6,307 nt of DNA from Bacteroidales bacterium (GTDB lineage: Bacteria; Bacteroidota; Bacteroidia; Bacteroidales; P3), in contig JAGNRX010000074.1 in the NCBI GenBank assembly GCA_017988355.1, forward strand, positions 1 to 6,307, read 5' to 3'. The notes under the pieces are model-generated. The model searched no databases. It saw only the letters and a list, made by a program, of their open reading frames with translations, and was not told the DNA's origin. How positions within the stretch are numbered: position 1 is the first letter of the stretch; each line of letters opens with the position of its first letter. The position numbers and the translations under genes are program-made. Shown here piece by piece: positions 1 to 6,307 of the stretch.

Positions 1-2
1 GT

Positions 3-371
3 ATAATAACAACTTATGGTCCTTTGAATTCTTATTCAATTAGTCAGTATTATTTTTTAACAAATGGGTATGATGAGAATTATGAAGTTAATGACGAATC
101 CTTCTCTTATATGCAGGTATTTGACAATGAAAATATTATGAATTATTTGATTCCTGCTACCCTTGTAGCAGCAGATAGCTTTCGTCAAATTTTATCACCA
201 GGTCATACTTTAATAGATATTGACATTAAATTAGATTTTGGTTATTATGCCAATTTTATTTATACTTTTGCTTTTGGAGGTTTAAAAATTTTAGGATACA
301 AATCATCTCATTTAATAAGCTGGATTGAACTTGAAAGTGCAGATATAGGAAGCATAAAGTTTTTAAATTAA
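3..371 (+). CDS. C-terminal fragment of an unrecognised protein (5' end outside window)
   Basis: I do not recognise this protein. The frame is open from the left edge of the window (it reads I-I-T-T-Y-G-P-L before the first possible TTG start at 24), so no start codon is established here; 122 codons are visible, ending in TAA. The visible part is rich in aromatic residues (Tyr, Phe) and acidic residues in its first third. It then has alternating hydrophobic stretches such as LIDIDIKLDFGYYANF, which suggest beta strands of a soluble or surface protein rather than transmembrane helices. It lacks the YPNP...G-K-(V/I)-(I/V) features of a T9SS sorting domain at its C-terminus, unlike its neighbour. 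The next gene starts after 13 bp with no terminator between, so both are probably co-transcribed. Whether the missing N-terminus carries a signal peptide cannot be seen. That this is a coding fragment is fairly sure; its function is unknown. Confidence 0.7.
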   Translation: MITTYGPLNSYSISQYYFLTNGYDENYEVNDESFSYMQVFDNENIMNYLIPATLVAADSFRQILSPGHTLIDIDIKLDFGYYANFIYTFAFGGLKILGYKSSHLISWIELESADIGSIKFLN

Positions 372-384
372 AAAAATAATTGAT

Positions 385-1845
385 ATGAGAAAGCAACAAT
401 TATTGATATTGATATTATTAAATATTTGTTTTATAGCTCAAGGGCAAATCTCCACAACAAATTATGATAATAAAGTTATATTACAGTCTTATCAGAATAG
501 TAGATTTGTATGGCCTTTTACATTTGAAGATTATGATAATATAAATAATCTTTGTTTTTCTTTAGCAACAGATACGGCTGTAAATATTTATTTTGTAGAT
601 AATGATTTAAATGTACTTGATGTGTTAAGTGCGGAAAAACTTAAGTTTTTTCATTTTAAATTAAACGATAAAGTATATGGAGTAACTAATCATATGAGTG
701 TCTTCCCTTATTTTGATTCTACCAGTTTTTATTCAAATTATCTTAATGGAGATAGATTTTTTAATAAAATAGTATTCTCAAAAGATAATGACACTCGTAA
801 ACATATTTTAATGTCCAAATGTTTCATTACAAGAAATAAAGAAATCGCTTTCTTTTTTCTAAATCAGGACAAAAACACTATGCAACTTGATGCAAAATTA
901 TTTATAGTTGACACTATAGGAGAAATAAAAGCCTCAAATTCTTATAATCAAATAGCTTTAGATTTCCCAGCAATATATGAAACAGATTCAAATTTTACTA
1001 TTATTGAGTCATTTCCTCTAAGTCAAACTTCATTGCCCAAGTCTTATTATATTGATAAGGTAACTTTAGATATTATTGATTCTGCTGAATTTACATCAAA
1101 GTTTTTTATTGGAAAGTATGAAAAGATTAATGATTCAATTTTTGTTTCAATTTCTCCTTCTGGTTCAATACTTTCAACTGATCCAAACAGATATATCATT
1201 TATGTTGTTAATGATAAGAGTCTCACAGTTCAGTCTAAAACCAAGGTAGAGTATGGTGGATATTTTGTAGCTGGAGAATTACTTGTTTATCCATTCCAAC
1301 ACTTAATAGATTTTAGAAATGAAGATTCAATTTATCATTGTTGCTATATTAGATATGGTGATGGAATTGATGGAGACTATACGGGATTTATTCATATTGT
1401 TAATTTTGGTTTAGATGGAGTAGTGAATTTTGAATATAAATTCTTATATGATTCTATAGTTCCCAAAATAATTAATGGAATAAAAGCGACAGATGATGGA
1501 GGTCTTTTAGTAATGGTTCAACTTTTTAATAGCGATTGTTGGATATTGAAGTTTAAGCCTGATGGTTTAATTGGTTTAACAAATATTGAAACTGGAGAAA
1601 AAGAAACAATCAAAGTTTATCCAAACCCTGCAAGAGATTATATCAATGTGGATATTGAATCAACTAATTTCAAGCAAAGTGATATTGAGTTATATGATAT
1701 GCAAGGCAAATTAGTTAAGAAAGCGAAGCTTAAATCAAAACAAGGAAATAGGGTTGATGTTTCTAATCTAAATGCAGGAGCTTATACTTATAATGTATCT
1801 ATTAATGGGAAAACTATTAGTGGAAAGATTATTGTTGGGAAGTAG
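385..1845 (+). CDS. Secreted protein with T9SS type A C-terminal sorting domain, function unknown
   Basis: This gene encodes 486 residues. Residues 1-20 form a signal peptide: basic MRKQQ, hydrophobic LLILILLNICFIA, likely cleavage after AQG. The Cys at 15 does not sit in a good lipobox, so Sec/SPI export is favoured over a lipoprotein. The C-terminus (about 411-486) is a type A sorting domain of the type IX secretion system: VYPNPARDYINV at 411-422, LYDMQGKLV at 436-444, VDVSNLNAGAY at 457-467, and a basic IIVGK end. Known proteins with this domain cross the outer membrane by T9SS, lose the domain and are often anchored to the surface. The central 380 residues look beta-rich. DDGG at 370-373 followed by D-C-W-I-L-K-F near 384-390 resembles repeats of bacterial beta-propeller-like surface proteins. 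No catalytic motif is recognised. The start has no Shine-Dalgarno, only an A-rich leader, as is usual in this phylum. Export route is well supported; activity is unknown. Confidence 0.88.
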   Translation: MRKQQLLILILLNICFIAQGQISTTNYDNKVILQSYQNSRFVWPFTFEDYDNINNLCFSLATDTAVNIYFVDNDLNVLDVLSAEKLKFFHFKLNDKVYGVTNHMSVFPYFDSTSFYSNYLNGDRFFNKIVFSKDNDTRKHILMSKCFITRNKEIAFFFLNQDKNTMQLDAKLFIVDTIGEIKASNSYNQIALDFPAIYETDSNFTIIESFPLSQTSLPKSYYIDKVTLDIIDSAEFTSKFFIGKYEKINDSIFVSISPSGSILSTDPNRYIIYVVNDKSLTVQSKTKVEYGGYFVAGELLVYPFQHLIDFRNEDSIYHCCYIRYGDGIDGDYTGFIHIVNFGLDGVVNFEYKFLYDSIVPKIINGIKATDDGGLLVMVQLFNSDCWILKFKPDGLIGLTNIETGEKETIKVYPNPARDYINVDIESTNFKQSDIELYDMQGKLVKKAKLKSKQGNRVDVSNLNAGAYTYNVSINGKTISGKIIVGK

Positions 1846-1882
1846 AATTGTAATTTTATAGCTTTATAGTTTGATATATTTT

Positions 1883-1914
1883 AACGAGGATTTATTTTAA
1901 TGAATCCTCGTTTT
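1883..1914 (+). terminator. Rho-independent terminator after the T9SS-cargo gene
   Basis: A perfect 10-bp inverted repeat (AACGAGGATT at 1883-1892, AATCCTCGTT at 1903-1912) encloses a 10-base loop. The inner T1893-G1902, A1894-T1901 and T1895-A1900 pairs can extend it to 13 bp with a TTTA loop. The downstream arm runs into TTTT (1911-1914). It sits 37 bp after the stop at 1845 and ahead of the next promoter, which fits transcription ending for the upstream pair of genes. The T-tract is short, so termination efficiency is uncertain. Confidence 0.8.
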
Positions 1915-1926
1915 GATTCCAAAAAC

Positions 1927-1956
1927 TTTCATTCAACTTGCTTTTTTGTATCTTTG
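1927..1956 (+). promoter_or_regulatory. Bacteroidota-type promoter for the namZ-like gene
   Basis: TATCTTTG at 1949-1956 matches the TAnnTTTG -7 box of Bacteroidota primary-sigma promoters. TTTC at 1927-1930, 18 bp upstream, is a 3-of-4 match to the TTTG -33 box. Transcription would begin near 1963, leaving a leader of about 40 bases before the ATG at 2002. The site lies between a terminator and a gene, where a promoter is expected. The -33 match is imperfect. Confidence 0.6.
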
Positions 1957-2001
1957 TCAGGAATTAAGATTAGAGAAATAAAATTAAGAGTAAAGATTGG
2001 G

Positions 2002-3246
2002 ATGATGAAATGTAAGATGTTTTTTGTTTGGACTTTGGTAGTGATTGTTTTTATAATGCCTTTGAGAAAGGGTTTTGCTCAAACAAGTGATGAGGTTTTT
2101 AGTGGGAATGCTATTAGGGTTGGGGCTGAAAATACAGAAATGTATATTGATTTGTTGAGAGGAAAGAAGGTGGGTGTTATTGCTAATCAGGCTTCTTTGA
2201 TTGGGGAAAGGCATTTGGTTGATAGTCTTATTGGTTTGGGAGTATCAGTGAGGGCGATTTACTGTCCTGAACATGGGTTTAGGGGTGATGCAGAGGCTGG
2301 GGCTATTATCAAATCTTCAATTGATGATAAGACTTCTTTGCCTATTATATCGCTTTATGGGAATAATAAGAAACCAAAACAAAGTGAGTTTAGGGATAAT
2401 GAGGTAGTGGTTTTTGATCTTCAAGATGTGGGTACAAGGTTCTATACCTATATTTCAACTCTTCATTATGTTATGGAGGCTTGTGCGGAAAACAATATTC
2501 CGTTGATTGTGCTTGATAGACCTAATCCAAATGCTTCTTATATTGATGGTGCAGTTTTAAAGGATAGTTCTTTAGTTACTTTTGTTGGTATGCATCCTGT
2601 GCCTATTGTTTATGGGATGACGATTGGGGAATATGCAAAGATGATAAATGGAGAGCTTTGGCTTGGAACTTCAAATAATAGGGTGAAAGGAGAAAAAGGG
2701 AATTTGAGATGTGATTTAACTATTATTCCAATAAAATACTACAATCATAGTATGGAATATTCGCTTCCTATTGCTCCTAGTCCAAATCTTAAAACGCCAT
2801 TATCTGTTCTTTGTTATCCATCGCTTTGCTTCTTTGAAGGAACTCCTGTTTCGGTGGGTAGGGGTACGGATTGTCCTTTTGAAATTGTGGGCTATCCTGA
2901 ATATAATGATACTAGTTTTTCTTTTACTCCAAAGGTAATAAAAGGGGTTTCGGATAATCCTCCGTATAAAAATATAATGTGTTATGGTGAAAGTGATATG
3001 GTTATTGAGGACTGTATTAAATCAAAAGCTAAGGGAGAGATGAGTTTGAGCGTTTTGATTAGAATGTATAATGCTTACCCAAATAAGGATAAGTTCTTCC
3101 AAAATTTCTTCGACAAACTTGCTGGCACCAAAGACTTAAAGCTACAAGTTAGACAAGGAATGCAAGAACAAGAGATAAGAAAGACTTGGGAAAAAGATAT
3201 TGAGGAGTTTAAGCAAGTGAGGAAGAAGTATTTGATATATAATTAG
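2002..3246 (+). CDS. namZ: Exported DUF1343/NamZ-family exo-beta-N-acetylmuramidase
   Basis: Family members (GH171) release N-acetylmuramic acid from the non-reducing end of peptidoglycan fragments, a step in cell-wall sugar recovery. From the ATG at 2002 the product has 414 residues. Residues 1-26 are a signal peptide (MMKCK, hydrophobic core, cleavage likely at GFA-QT), so it acts in the periplasm or outside. Family motifs are in order: VGVIANQASL (57-66), CPEHGFRGD (88-96; E90 is a candidate catalytic or binding acid), SLYG (117-120), FDLQDVGTRFYTYISTL (138-154), LDRPNPN (171-177), YGMTIGE (204-210), an APSPNL segment, FEGTPVSVGRGT (278-289). The start is an inference: an in-frame ATG at 1900 would add 34 residues but lies in the terminator hairpin and upstream of the promoter; ATG 2005 is equally possible. 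Partner genes known elsewhere (nagZ, amiE, murQ) are not in the window. Family is secure; exact substrate is inferred from characterised relatives. Confidence 0.88.
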   Translation: MMKCKMFFVWTLVVIVFIMPLRKGFAQTSDEVFSGNAIRVGAENTEMYIDLLRGKKVGVIANQASLIGERHLVDSLIGLGVSVRAIYCPEHGFRGDAEAGAIIKSSIDDKTSLPIISLYGNNKKPKQSEFRDNEVVVFDLQDVGTRFYTYISTLHYVMEACAENNIPLIVLDRPNPNASYIDGAVLKDSSLVTFVGMHPVPIVYGMTIGEYAKMINGELWLGTSNNRVKGEKGNLRCDLTIIPIKYYNHSMEYSLPIAPSPNLKTPLSVLCYPSLCFFEGTPVSVGRGTDCPFEIVGYPEYNDTSFSFTPKVIKGVSDNPPYKNIMCYGESDMVIEDCIKSKAKGEMSLSVLIRMYNAYPNKDKFFQNFFDKLAGTKDLKLQVRQGMQEQEIRKTWEKDIEEFKQVRKKYLIYN

Positions 3247-3295
3247 TCTTCAACTATCCTTTAATTAATTGCTTATAGCTTTTGTTGAAAGCTGG

Positions 3296-3325
3296 TTGTC
3301 AGTTGAGAAAAATATATTAACTTTG
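3296..3325 (+). promoter_or_regulatory. Bacteroidota-type promoter for ffh-folD-queE
   Basis: TTG at 3296-3298 and TAACTTTG at 3318-3325 are separated by 19 bp, a full match to the Bacteroidota -33/-7 consensus at the usual spacing. Transcription should start near 3332, giving a leader of about 65 bases before ffh. No other promoter match was seen in the 4-bp and 12-bp gaps further on, so this one probably serves all three genes. Confidence 0.7.
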
Positions 3326-3384
3326 CACTTCTTAATTTGCAGTTGGTTGTGGAGGGGGAAAGGGTATTTGTTATAATAAAAAAT

Positions 3385-3390
3385 AGAGGA
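3385..3390 (+). promoter_or_regulatory. Ribosome binding site of ffh
   Basis: AGAGGA lies 8 bases before the ATG at 3399 in an otherwise A+T-rich leader. It is a partial Shine-Dalgarno match and supports that start. Bacteroidota often rely on unstructured A-rich leaders instead, so its contribution is uncertain. Confidence 0.45.
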
Positions 3391-3398
3391 ATAATAAT

Positions 3399-4721
3399 AT
3401 GTTTGAGAATTTAAGTGAGAAATTAGAGAAGTCGTTTAAGATATTAAAAGGTCATGGTAAGATAACTGAAATTAATGTTGCTGAAACATTGAAAGAGGTT
3501 AGAAAAGCTTTGATTGATGCTGACGTTAGTTATGCAATTGCTAAGGATTTCTGCGATACTGTTAAACAAAAAGCTTTAGGTAAGAATGTTTTAACTTCAA
3601 TTGATCCAGGACAATTAATGATTAAGATTGTTCAAGATGAATTGACTGAGCTAATGGGTGGAGAAACTCAAGAGGTAAATATTAAAGGTTCTCCTGCCAT
3701 AATTCTTATTGCTGGTTTGCAAGGTAGTGGTAAGACAACTTTTTCTGCTAAGTTTGCAAATTATCTTAAAACTAAAAAAGGTAAGTCAGTTCTTTTGGTT
3801 GCTGGTGACGTTTATCGTCCTGCTGCAATCAATCAATTGCAAGTTCTTGGTGAGCAAATAGGGGTTGAGGTATATACAGAAGATTCTAAAAACCCTGTTC
3901 AAATTGCTAAGAATGCTGTTCAGAGAGCAAAAGATAAAGGAATAAGTGTTGTTATTGTCGATACTGCGGGACGTTTGGGTATTGATGAGCAGATGATGAA
4001 TGAGATTGAGGCTATCAAGAAAGCTGTTAACCCTCAAGAAACTCTTTTTGTGGTTGATAGTATGACTGGTCAGGATGCTGTAAACACTGCAAAGGCATTT
4101 AACGATAAATTAGATTTTCAAGGAGTTGTACTAACCAAACTTGATGGAGACACAAGAGGTGGTGCAGCCCTAACAATTCGCCACGTTGTCAATAAGCCAA
4201 TTAAGTTTGTAGGAATTGGAGAAAAGATGGATGCTTTAGATGTTTTCCATCCAGAGCGTATGGCTTCTCGTATTCTTGGAATGGGTGATATTGTTTCTTT
4301 GGTTGAAAAGGCTCAAGAGCAGTATGATGAAGAGCAGGCAAGGAAGATATCTAAGAAACTTAAGACAAATGATTTTAATTTCAATGACTTTCTAACTCAA
4401 ATCAGTCAAATAAAGAAGATGGGTAATATTAAAGACCTTATGGGAATGATACCTGGAGTTGGCAAGATGATGAAGGATGTTGATATCAATGATGATGCTT
4501 TTAAGGGCATTGAAGCAATTATTGGGTCAATGACTCCGTTTGAAAGAGAGAATCCAGCCAAAATTGACGGAAGCAGGAGAAAGAGAATTGCAAGAGGAAG
4601 TGGCACAACAATAGAGGATGTTAACAGACTTCTTAAGCAATTTGAAGAAACTCGCAAGATGATGAAGATGGTTGGGAGTGGGAATAAAATGAATGCATTA
4701 AAAAATATTAGAAGGAGATAA
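3399..4721 (+). CDS. ffh: Signal recognition particle protein Ffh (SRP54 GTPase)
   Basis: Ffh binds signal sequences of nascent inner-membrane and exported proteins and, with SRP RNA and the receptor FtsY, delivers the ribosome to the Sec translocon. The 440-residue product is of normal length. Domains run N (about 1-95, helical, with the conserved TLKEVRKALIDADV segment), G, then M. GTPase motifs are intact: G1 GLQGSGKTT at 106-114, G3 DTAGR at 188-192, G4 TKLDGD at 246-251, and the closing GIGEK at 272-276. The M domain (about 295-430) is methionine-rich and holds the RNA-binding helix-turn-helix with SRRKRIARGSGT at 392-403 followed by EDVNRLLKQFEETRKMM. The protein ends in three arginines. 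It is the first gene of a tight cluster: folD starts 4 bp after its stop. Nothing is missing or odd in the protein. The SRP RNA gene is not in the window. Confidence 0.98.
   Translation: MFENLSEKLEKSFKILKGHGKITEINVAETLKEVRKALIDADVSYAIAKDFCDTVKQKALGKNVLTSIDPGQLMIKIVQDELTELMGGETQEVNIKGSPAIILIAGLQGSGKTTFSAKFANYLKTKKGKSVLLVAGDVYRPAAINQLQVLGEQIGVEVYTEDSKNPVQIAKNAVQRAKDKGISVVIVDTAGRLGIDEQMMNEIEAIKKAVNPQETLFVVDSMTGQDAVNTAKAFNDKLDFQGVVLTKLDGDTRGGAALTIRHVVNKPIKFVGIGEKMDALDVFHPERMASRILGMGDIVSLVEKAQEQYDEEQARKISKKLKTNDFNFNDFLTQISQIKKMGNIKDLMGMIPGVGKMMKDVDINDDAFKGIEAIIGSMTPFERENPAKIDGSRRKRIARGSGTTIEDVNRLLKQFEETRKMMKMVGSGNKMNALKNIRRR
4712..4717 (+). promoter_or_regulatory. Strong Shine-Dalgarno of folD inside the ffh 3' end
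   Basis: AAGGAG ends 8 bases before the folD ATG at 4726. It is formed by the last three arginine codons of ffh (AGA AGG AGA) directly before the TAA. This near-ideal anti-16S match suggests coupled translation of ffh and folD. It stands out because the other starts in the window have weak or no such sequence. Confidence 0.65.
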
Positions 4722-4725
4722 ACCA

Positions 4726-5625
4726 ATGGAAAATAAGAAACAACCAATTATTATAGATGGAAAGCTAATATCGGCAGAGATTAAAAAAGAATTAGCAGCA
4801 GAAGTTATAAAACTATTAGATGCAGGTAAGAGACCTCCTCATTTGGTTGCTGTTATTGTTGGGAATGATGGAGCAAGTGAATCTTATGTTGCCAGCAAAG
4901 AAAAGCAAAGTAAGGAAGTAGGCTTTATGTCTTCTGTTTATCGTTTTCCAGACACACTAACAGAACAAGAGCTTCTAAATACAATTGATTTTCTAAATAA
5001 TGACCCAGAAGTAGATGGATTTATTGTTCAGCTACCTCTTCCAAAACATATTAGCGAAAATAAGGTTGTTCAAAGAATTGACCCAAGAAAGGATGTTGAT
5101 GGTTTCCACCCAACCAACGGAGGAAGAATGATGTATAATATGTCATCATTTATTCCTGCAACTCCTTACGGAATTATGACAATGCTTGAAAGATCTAAGA
5201 TTGATACGGTAGGAAAGCACTGCGTTGTAATAGGGAGAAGTAATATTGTTGGAACTCCAGTTGCTGTTCTTATGTCAAGAAATAATAACTTAGCAAATTG
5301 CACAGTAACTCTTTGCCATAGCAAGACCAAAAACATAAAGGAAATATGCCTTGGAGCAGATATTCTAATTGTTGCAATAGGTAAACCAGAATTTATAACA
5401 GCAGATATGGTTAAAGAAGGTGCAGTTATTATTGATGTTGGTATTCACAGAGTAGAAGATGCAACAAAAGAAAGAGGATACCGAGTTGTTGGGGATGTGA
5501 AGTTTGATGAGGTTGCACCAAAATCAAGTTATATAACACCAGTACCAGGAGGAGTTGGAACTTTAACCGTTGTGTCTCTTCTTCAAAACACCCTAAAAGC
5601 ATACAACCACGAAATCTACGAATAA
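4726..5625 (+). CDS. folD: Bifunctional methylenetetrahydrofolate dehydrogenase / methenyltetrahydrofolate cyclohydrolase
   Basis: FolD oxidises 5,10-methylene-THF to methenyl-THF with NADP+ and hydrolyses it to 10-formyl-THF, supplying formyl groups for purines and initiator tRNA in the cytoplasm. The 299 residues match the family's usual length. Active-site residues are present: Y54 and K58 in the YVASKEK motif, Q102 in VQLPLP, D125 in KDVDGFHP. The nucleotide-binding half has the GRSNIVGTP loop at 170-178, preceded by PATP (144-147), a form I associate with Bacteroidota where many other bacteria have PCTP. The one deviation is near the C-terminus: TPVPGGVGTLT (271-281) instead of the nearly universal PGGVGPMT. 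Both catalytic signatures remain, so the enzyme is probably active. The start is fixed by a strong Shine-Dalgarno; queE follows after 12 bp, consistent with one operon. Confidence 0.97.
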   Translation: MENKKQPIIIDGKLISAEIKKELAAEVIKLLDAGKRPPHLVAVIVGNDGASESYVASKEKQSKEVGFMSSVYRFPDTLTEQELLNTIDFLNNDPEVDGFIVQLPLPKHISENKVVQRIDPRKDVDGFHPTNGGRMMYNMSSFIPATPYGIMTMLERSKIDTVGKHCVVIGRSNIVGTPVAVLMSRNNNLANCTVTLCHSKTKNIKEICLGADILIVAIGKPEFITADMVKEGAVIIDVGIHRVEDATKERGYRVVGDVKFDEVAPKSSYITPVPGGVGTLTVVSLLQNTLKAYNHEIYE

Positions 5626-5637
5626 AGAAAAGATTAG

Positions 5638-6273
5638 ATGTTATTAAAACAAGAAGAAGGAATTGCAAAAGGGGAGCTTTTACCAATAATGGAAGAGTTC
5701 TATAGTTTGCAAGGAGAAGGTTATAATACAGGAAAGGCTGCATACTTTATTAGAGTTGGGGGCTGTGATGTTGGTTGTGATTTTTGTGATGTAAAGGAAG
5801 CTTGGGATGCTGCACTTCTTGCTCCAACAAGTATTGAAGATGTTGTTCAGAGAGCCTCAACTTATCCTGCTAAATCCGTAATCATTACTGGAGGAGAGCC
5901 ACTACTATATAATTTAGACCTTATTTGCAAAAGACTTCACGACAATAATATTGAAATATTCCTTGAAACCTCTGGCTCATCTCCTATGAGTGGTTCTTGG
6001 GATTGGGTTTGTCTTTCTGCAAAAAGGAATATGCCTCCCTTGGAAGAGAATATGAAATATGCTTCTGAGCTTAAAATGATTATTTGTGACGAAAAAGACT
6101 TTGAGTTTGCGGAAACTTATTCAAAGAAAGTCGATAATAAGAAATGCGTTTTATACTTGCAACCAGAATGGAGCGTTAGAAATATAGTAATGCCTAAGAT
6201 TGTTGAATACATTAAAAAGAATCCTAAATGGAGAATATCGTTGCAAAGTCACAAATACATGGAAATACCTTAG
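5638..6273 (+). CDS. queE: 7-carboxy-7-deazaguanine synthase (radical SAM)
   Basis: QueE converts 6-carboxy-tetrahydropterin to 7-carboxy-7-deazaguanine, the ring-contraction step toward preQ0 and the queuosine modification of tRNA. It uses SAM, a [4Fe-4S] cluster and Mg2+. The 211-residue product has the substrate-side EEFYSLQGEG (19-28), the cluster motif C43-x3-C47-x2-C50 in GGCDVGCDFCD, the SAM-binding GGEP at 85-88, and ETSG at 110-113. It ends in SLQSHKYMEIP, the typical C-terminus of this family. Length and motifs fit the compact Bacteroidota form. The start at 5638 is preferred over the internal ATG at 5689, because the preceding GELLPI-MEEF segment looks conserved in relatives as I recall them and the later start would leave only EE before the FYSLQGEG motif. 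The other queuosine genes (queC, queD, queF) are not in the window, and the gene is probably co-transcribed with ffh and folD. Confidence 0.95.
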   Translation: MLLKQEEGIAKGELLPIMEEFYSLQGEGYNTGKAAYFIRVGGCDVGCDFCDVKEAWDAALLAPTSIEDVVQRASTYPAKSVIITGGEPLLYNLDLICKRLHDNNIEIFLETSGSSPMSGSWDWVCLSAKRNMPPLEENMKYASELKMIICDEKDFEFAETYSKKVDNKKCVLYLQPEWSVRNIVMPKIVEYIKKNPKWRISLQSHKYMEIP

Positions 6274-6307
6274 CACCTTTTATTAGAGTATTAAGAATTT
6301 CTCTTCT

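Noticed and set aside
236..270. TTTTG and TACTTTTG spaced 22 bp, resembling a promoter ahead of the T9SS-cargo gene
   Set aside because: It lies inside coding sequence. At this base composition I estimate several chance TAnnTTTG matches per strand over the window, and the genes are only 13 bp apart, so co-transcription is the simpler reading.
1984..2214. Minus-strand frame opposite the start of namZ
   Set aside because: It is antisense to a well-supported gene, low in complexity and has no recognisable protein features; it is a shadow of the coding strand.
3277..3293. Inverted repeat AGCTTT / AAAGCT with a 5-base loop after namZ, flanked by TCAACT (3250-3255) and AGTTGA (3301-3306)
   Set aside because: The stem is only 6 bp, A+T-rich and has no T-tract on the + strand, and the outer arms overlap the ffh promoter. 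It is too weak to call a terminator or operator.
3786..4037. Minus-strand frame opposite the ffh G domain
   Set aside because: It overlaps the conserved GTPase motifs in antisense and has no recognisable features.
4406..4747. Minus-strand frame with hydrophobic stretches opposite the ffh M domain
   Set aside because: The apparent membrane segments come from reading Lys- and Met-rich codons in reverse; Ffh is certain on the other strand.
5429..5743. Minus-strand frame spanning the folD-queE junction
   Set aside because: It is antisense to the ends of two secure genes, with a biased Leu-rich composition expected of a shadow frame.
6274..6307. Short AGAG / CTCT repeat after queE
   Set aside because: A 4-bp stem cut by the window edge cannot be told from chance; no terminator can be claimed.
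1..6307. CRISPR arrays, tRNA or rRNA genes, insertion sequences, toxin-antitoxin or defence genes
   Set aside because: No repeat array, cloverleaf, transposase or terminal repeats were seen; the window is filled by the six genes described and two short regulatory gaps.

Overview
The window is low-GC bacterial DNA that looks like a member of the Bacteroidota (order not resolvable from this much sequence). Three lines of evidence agree. One protein ends in a type A C-terminal sorting domain of the type IX secretion system, which is confined to that phylum. The two substantial intergenic gaps (156 and 152 bp) each carry a match to the Bacteroidota promoter consensus (TAnnTTTG at -7 with a TTG-like box about 19 bp upstream). 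The folD and queE products have the lineage-typical variants of their motifs. All genes lie on the + strand and coding density is high. No stretch over 300 bases lacks a gene.

Left part (1-1845): the C-terminal end of an unrecognised protein whose reading frame runs off the left edge. It is followed after 13 bp by a complete gene for a secreted 486-residue protein with an N-terminal signal peptide and a C-terminal T9SS sorting domain. The two probably form the end of an operon, closed by a strong hairpin terminator at 1883-1914. This part is visibly more A+T-rich than the rest and is the least characterised.

Middle (1846-3246): a promoter follows the terminator, then a gene for an exported DUF1343/NamZ-type protein (exo-beta-N-acetylmuramidase family, cell-wall sugar salvage). 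The longest reading frame starts at 1900, inside the terminator hairpin and upstream of the promoter. The start is therefore placed at 2002, where a clean signal peptide begins.

Right part (3247-6307): a second good promoter drives ffh, folD and queE, which are packed with gaps of only 4 and 12 bp. Ffh is the protein subunit of the signal recognition particle. FolD interconverts one-carbon tetrahydrofolates. QueE is a radical-SAM enzyme of 7-deazaguanine (queuosine/preQ0) synthesis. These are housekeeping genes with no direct biochemical link, so co-transcription probably reflects shared growth-linked expression. The last 34 bases hold nothing recognisable.

I do not see an undescribed defence, mobile or RNA system here. 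The points most worth checking are the two uncharacterised left-hand proteins, the corrected namZ start, the altered PGGVG motif of FolD, and the Shine-Dalgarno sequence embedded in the last codons of ffh.
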